The notes under the pieces: model-generated | Told to the model about the DNA's origin: nothing | Database searches by the model: none | Seen by the model: only the letters and a program-made list of their open reading frames with translations | NCBI GenBank assembly: GCA_007127395.1 | Contig: SKZL01000136.1 | Location: forward strand, 1-8,212 | Direction of reading: 5' to 3' | DNA length: 8,212 bases | Source of the DNA: Balneolaceae bacterium | Lineage (GTDB): Bacteria > Bacteroidota > Rhodothermia > Balneolales > Balneolaceae | Position numbers and translations under genes: made by a program | Part shown: piece after piece, positions 6,949 through 8,212 of the stretch | Layout of the letters: the number at the start of each line of letters is the position of its first letter | How positions within the stretch are numbered: the stretch's first letter is position 1

Positions 6949-8133
6949 TTATATCAAATTTAAGGCATTCTCCAGATCATCAATCAGATCTTCCGGATTT
7001 TCAATCCCGACAGAATATCGTATCAGGCTCTCAGAGATACCCAGATCTTCTCTCTGTTGTTCGGTCAGCTCAACATGGCTGGTGGTTCTTGGCGGACCCG
7101 CGAGCGTACTGACTGCACCCAGACTGGCTGCCAGATGTACATACTTCAGGTTATGCAGAAAAGCCTTTACCGCATCATAATCTCCTTCCAGTTCAAAACT
7201 CAGAATCCCGCCAAATCCGGACATCTGTTTTTTGGCGATATCATGGCCTTTATGACTTTTGAGCCCCGGGTAGAAGACTTTTTTTACTTTCGGATGGCCA
7301 CTCAAATAATCAGCAATCTGCATCGCATTTTGGTTTTGCCGATCCACCCTCAACTCAAGCGTTTTGATTCCGCGAATCACGCTGTACGCCGTCTCGGGGT
7401 GCAAACTGGCGCCATTGATCTCCCGGTAACGGAAAAGTTTATCAATCAGATCACGATTCCCGCAAGCGAGTCCGCACAACGCGTCCGAGTGTCCGCTCAG
7501 ATATTTGGTAGCGCTGTGGATCACCAGGTCAGCACCCAGCTCCAGTGGATTCTGATTGATCGGTGATGCAAACGTATTGTCCACAACCGTGATCGCACCT
7601 GCCTTCATTGCTGCTTCCGATATGCGTTTCAGGTCGATGATCTTGAGTGTAGGATTGGTCGGCGATTCCAGATAGACCAACTGACACCCTTTAGCTATTT
7701 CAGCTTCCAACTCCTCATGATTGTCCGTTTCACAAAGGGTGACTTCAATATTGAGTTTCGGTAAAAAATCCAGGAAGAGACGGCTTGTACCACCATAAGA
7801 GTCCTTAATTGAGACCACTCGGTCACCCGGTTTCAGAAGTGCGTAAAGAGTATTGCTGATCGCGGCCATTCCCGTTGCAAAAGAGGTCGCTGCCTCTGCC
7901 CCTTCCAGCAGCCGGATCTTCTCCTCCAGGACTGCCACCGTCGGATTTGTGTTTCTGCTGTAGATATGTCCTTTTTGATTACCCTTTGCCACCTCATACC
8001 ACTCATCCAGATCATCATAGGCATAGGTTACGCTTTTAACGACCGGTACCGTATGGCTCCCATCCTGAAAAGGTTCAAATTCACCTCCCCAAACAGCGTT
8101 CGTCCCTTTACCCGCTTTTTTGCCCTTATTCAT
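6949..8133 (-). CDS. PLP-dependent trans-sulfuration enzyme (cystathionine gamma-synthase/lyase family)
   Basis: The 394-residue enzyme belongs to the Cys/Met metabolism PLP family, which makes or breaks C-S bonds in cysteine, homocysteine, cystathionine or methionine. Visible hallmarks are YSRNTNPT (58-65, Tyr and Arg contact the neighbouring subunit's PLP phosphate), FATGMAA near 85-91, ESPTNP (156-161), VVDNTFASP (183-191, Asp185 binds the PLP ring nitrogen), SATKYLSGHSD (207-217, Lys210 forms the Schiff base) and LIRYSVGIENPEDL (370-383, Arg372 binds the substrate carboxylate). YGGT (113-116) carries Gly where methionine gamma-lyases have their active-site Cys. At the position where gamma-synthases and lyases usually have Glu (SLGG-x-E-S), this protein reads SLGAVST, with Ser342. 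Reaction direction therefore stays open. I chose the ATG at 8133 because the 13 extra upstream codons need a TTG start and fall before the conserved region, and because a good ribosome site sits just before 8133. First gene of the likely operon with the M20 enzyme. Confidence 0.93.
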   Translation of the reverse strand: MNKGKKAGKGTNAVWGGEFEPFQDGSHTVPVVKSVTYAYDDLDEWYEVAKGNQKGHIYSRNTNPTVAVLEEKIRLLEGAEAATSFATGMAAISNTLYALLKPGDRVVSIKDSYGGTSRLFLDFLPKLNIEVTLCETDNHEELEAEIAKGCQLVYLESPTNPTLKIIDLKRISEAAMKAGAITVVDNTFASPINQNPLELGADLVIHSATKYLSGHSDALCGLACGNRDLIDKLFRYREINGASLHPETAYSVIRGIKTLELRVDRQNQNAMQIADYLSGHPKVKKVFYPGLKSHKGHDIAKKQMSGFGGILSFELEGDYDAVKAFLHNLKYVHLAASLGAVSTLAGPPRTTSHVELTEQQREDLGISESLIRYSVGIENPEDLIDDLENALNLI

Positions 8134-8142
8134 ATCACCCCT
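8134..8142 (-). promoter_or_regulatory. Ribosome binding site that fixes the start at 8133
   Basis: On the - strand AGGGGTGAT lies immediately before the ATG at 8133. Its last eight bases match the canonical anti-anti-SD sequence GAGGTGAT at seven positions, with four bases between the G run and the start codon. It is the only clear Shine-Dalgarno-like sequence among the starts visible in this window. Confidence 0.55.
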
Positions 8143-8212
8143 AAAATTTTTCAATTTACAATTCAGGAACAATATTAACCATTTCCGGCTTCCAACCGAA
8201 ATTTATGTCGAC
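8143..8212 (-). other. Upstream region of the trans-sulfuration operon, no assigned elements
   Basis: An AT-rich stretch that should contain the operon promoter. On the - strand TAAATTTC near 8198-8205 is one base from the Bacteroidota -7 consensus TANNTTTG, but I cannot place a matching upstream box inside the window, so no promoter is called. The reading frame of the enzyme is closed by TAA at 8203-8205. Confidence 0.3.

Noticed and set aside
6415..7566. Several + strand frames of 90-170 codons opposite the M20 and trans-sulfuration genes
   Set aside because: They overlap one another and lie antisense to genes with complete catalytic motifs. Their compositions are those of reversed coding sequence.
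8134..8172. Longer N-terminus of the trans-sulfuration enzyme starting with TTG at 8172
   Set aside because: The extra 13 residues need a rare start codon, lie outside the conserved region, and would cover the good ribosome site before the ATG at 8133.
8207..8212. GTCGAC at the very end of the window, as a cloning-site junction
   Set aside because: It is a six-base site that occurs by chance, there is no partner site at the other end, and no vector sequence is visible.

Overview
The window carries five protein-coding genes on two convergent arms: three on the + strand (positions 1-5417) and two on the - strand (positions 5793-8133). Gene content, moderate GC, generally weak Shine-Dalgarno signals and heptanucleotide intergenic repeats suggest a chromosomal segment of a Bacteroidota-like bacterium, most plausibly the Balneolota/Rhodothermota side. 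This placement is inferred from protein character only; there is no rRNA or other marker gene here.

Left arm. A long, cysteine-free, glutamine/glutamate-rich coiled-coil protein resembling the DUF4175 family enters from outside the window and stops at 2781. A 264-base spacer follows, holding two period-7 repeat tracts and an AT-rich leader. Then come an exported serine hydrolase of the beta-lactamase/penicillin-binding-protein fold (3046-4593) and, 20 bases later, a family 4-like uracil-DNA glycosylase (4614-5417). The last two are probably co-transcribed, although their functions (periplasmic hydrolysis and DNA repair) are not obviously linked.

Convergent spacer, 5418-5792 (375 bases). No gene is visible. 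It holds an 8-base direct repeat, several perfect short inverted repeats, an inverted copy of the GAATGTC-type tract seen after the first gene, and a third period-7 tract (GGTCCAC type) ending five bases from the stop codon of the - strand M20 gene.

Right arm, read right to left. A PLP-dependent trans-sulfuration enzyme (8133-6949) is followed after 16 bases by an M20-family metallo-deacylase/peptidase (6932-5793). They look like a two-gene operon acting on sulfur-containing or N-acylated amino acids.

No complete new defence, mobile or biosynthetic system is visible. The observations most worth checking are the glycosylase that has lost most of the expected iron-sulfur cysteines, the near-identical inverted heptamer tracts flanking the hydrolase-glycosylase pair, and the pairing of an M20 deacylase with a C-S lyase/synthase whose substrate-determining residue is atypical.
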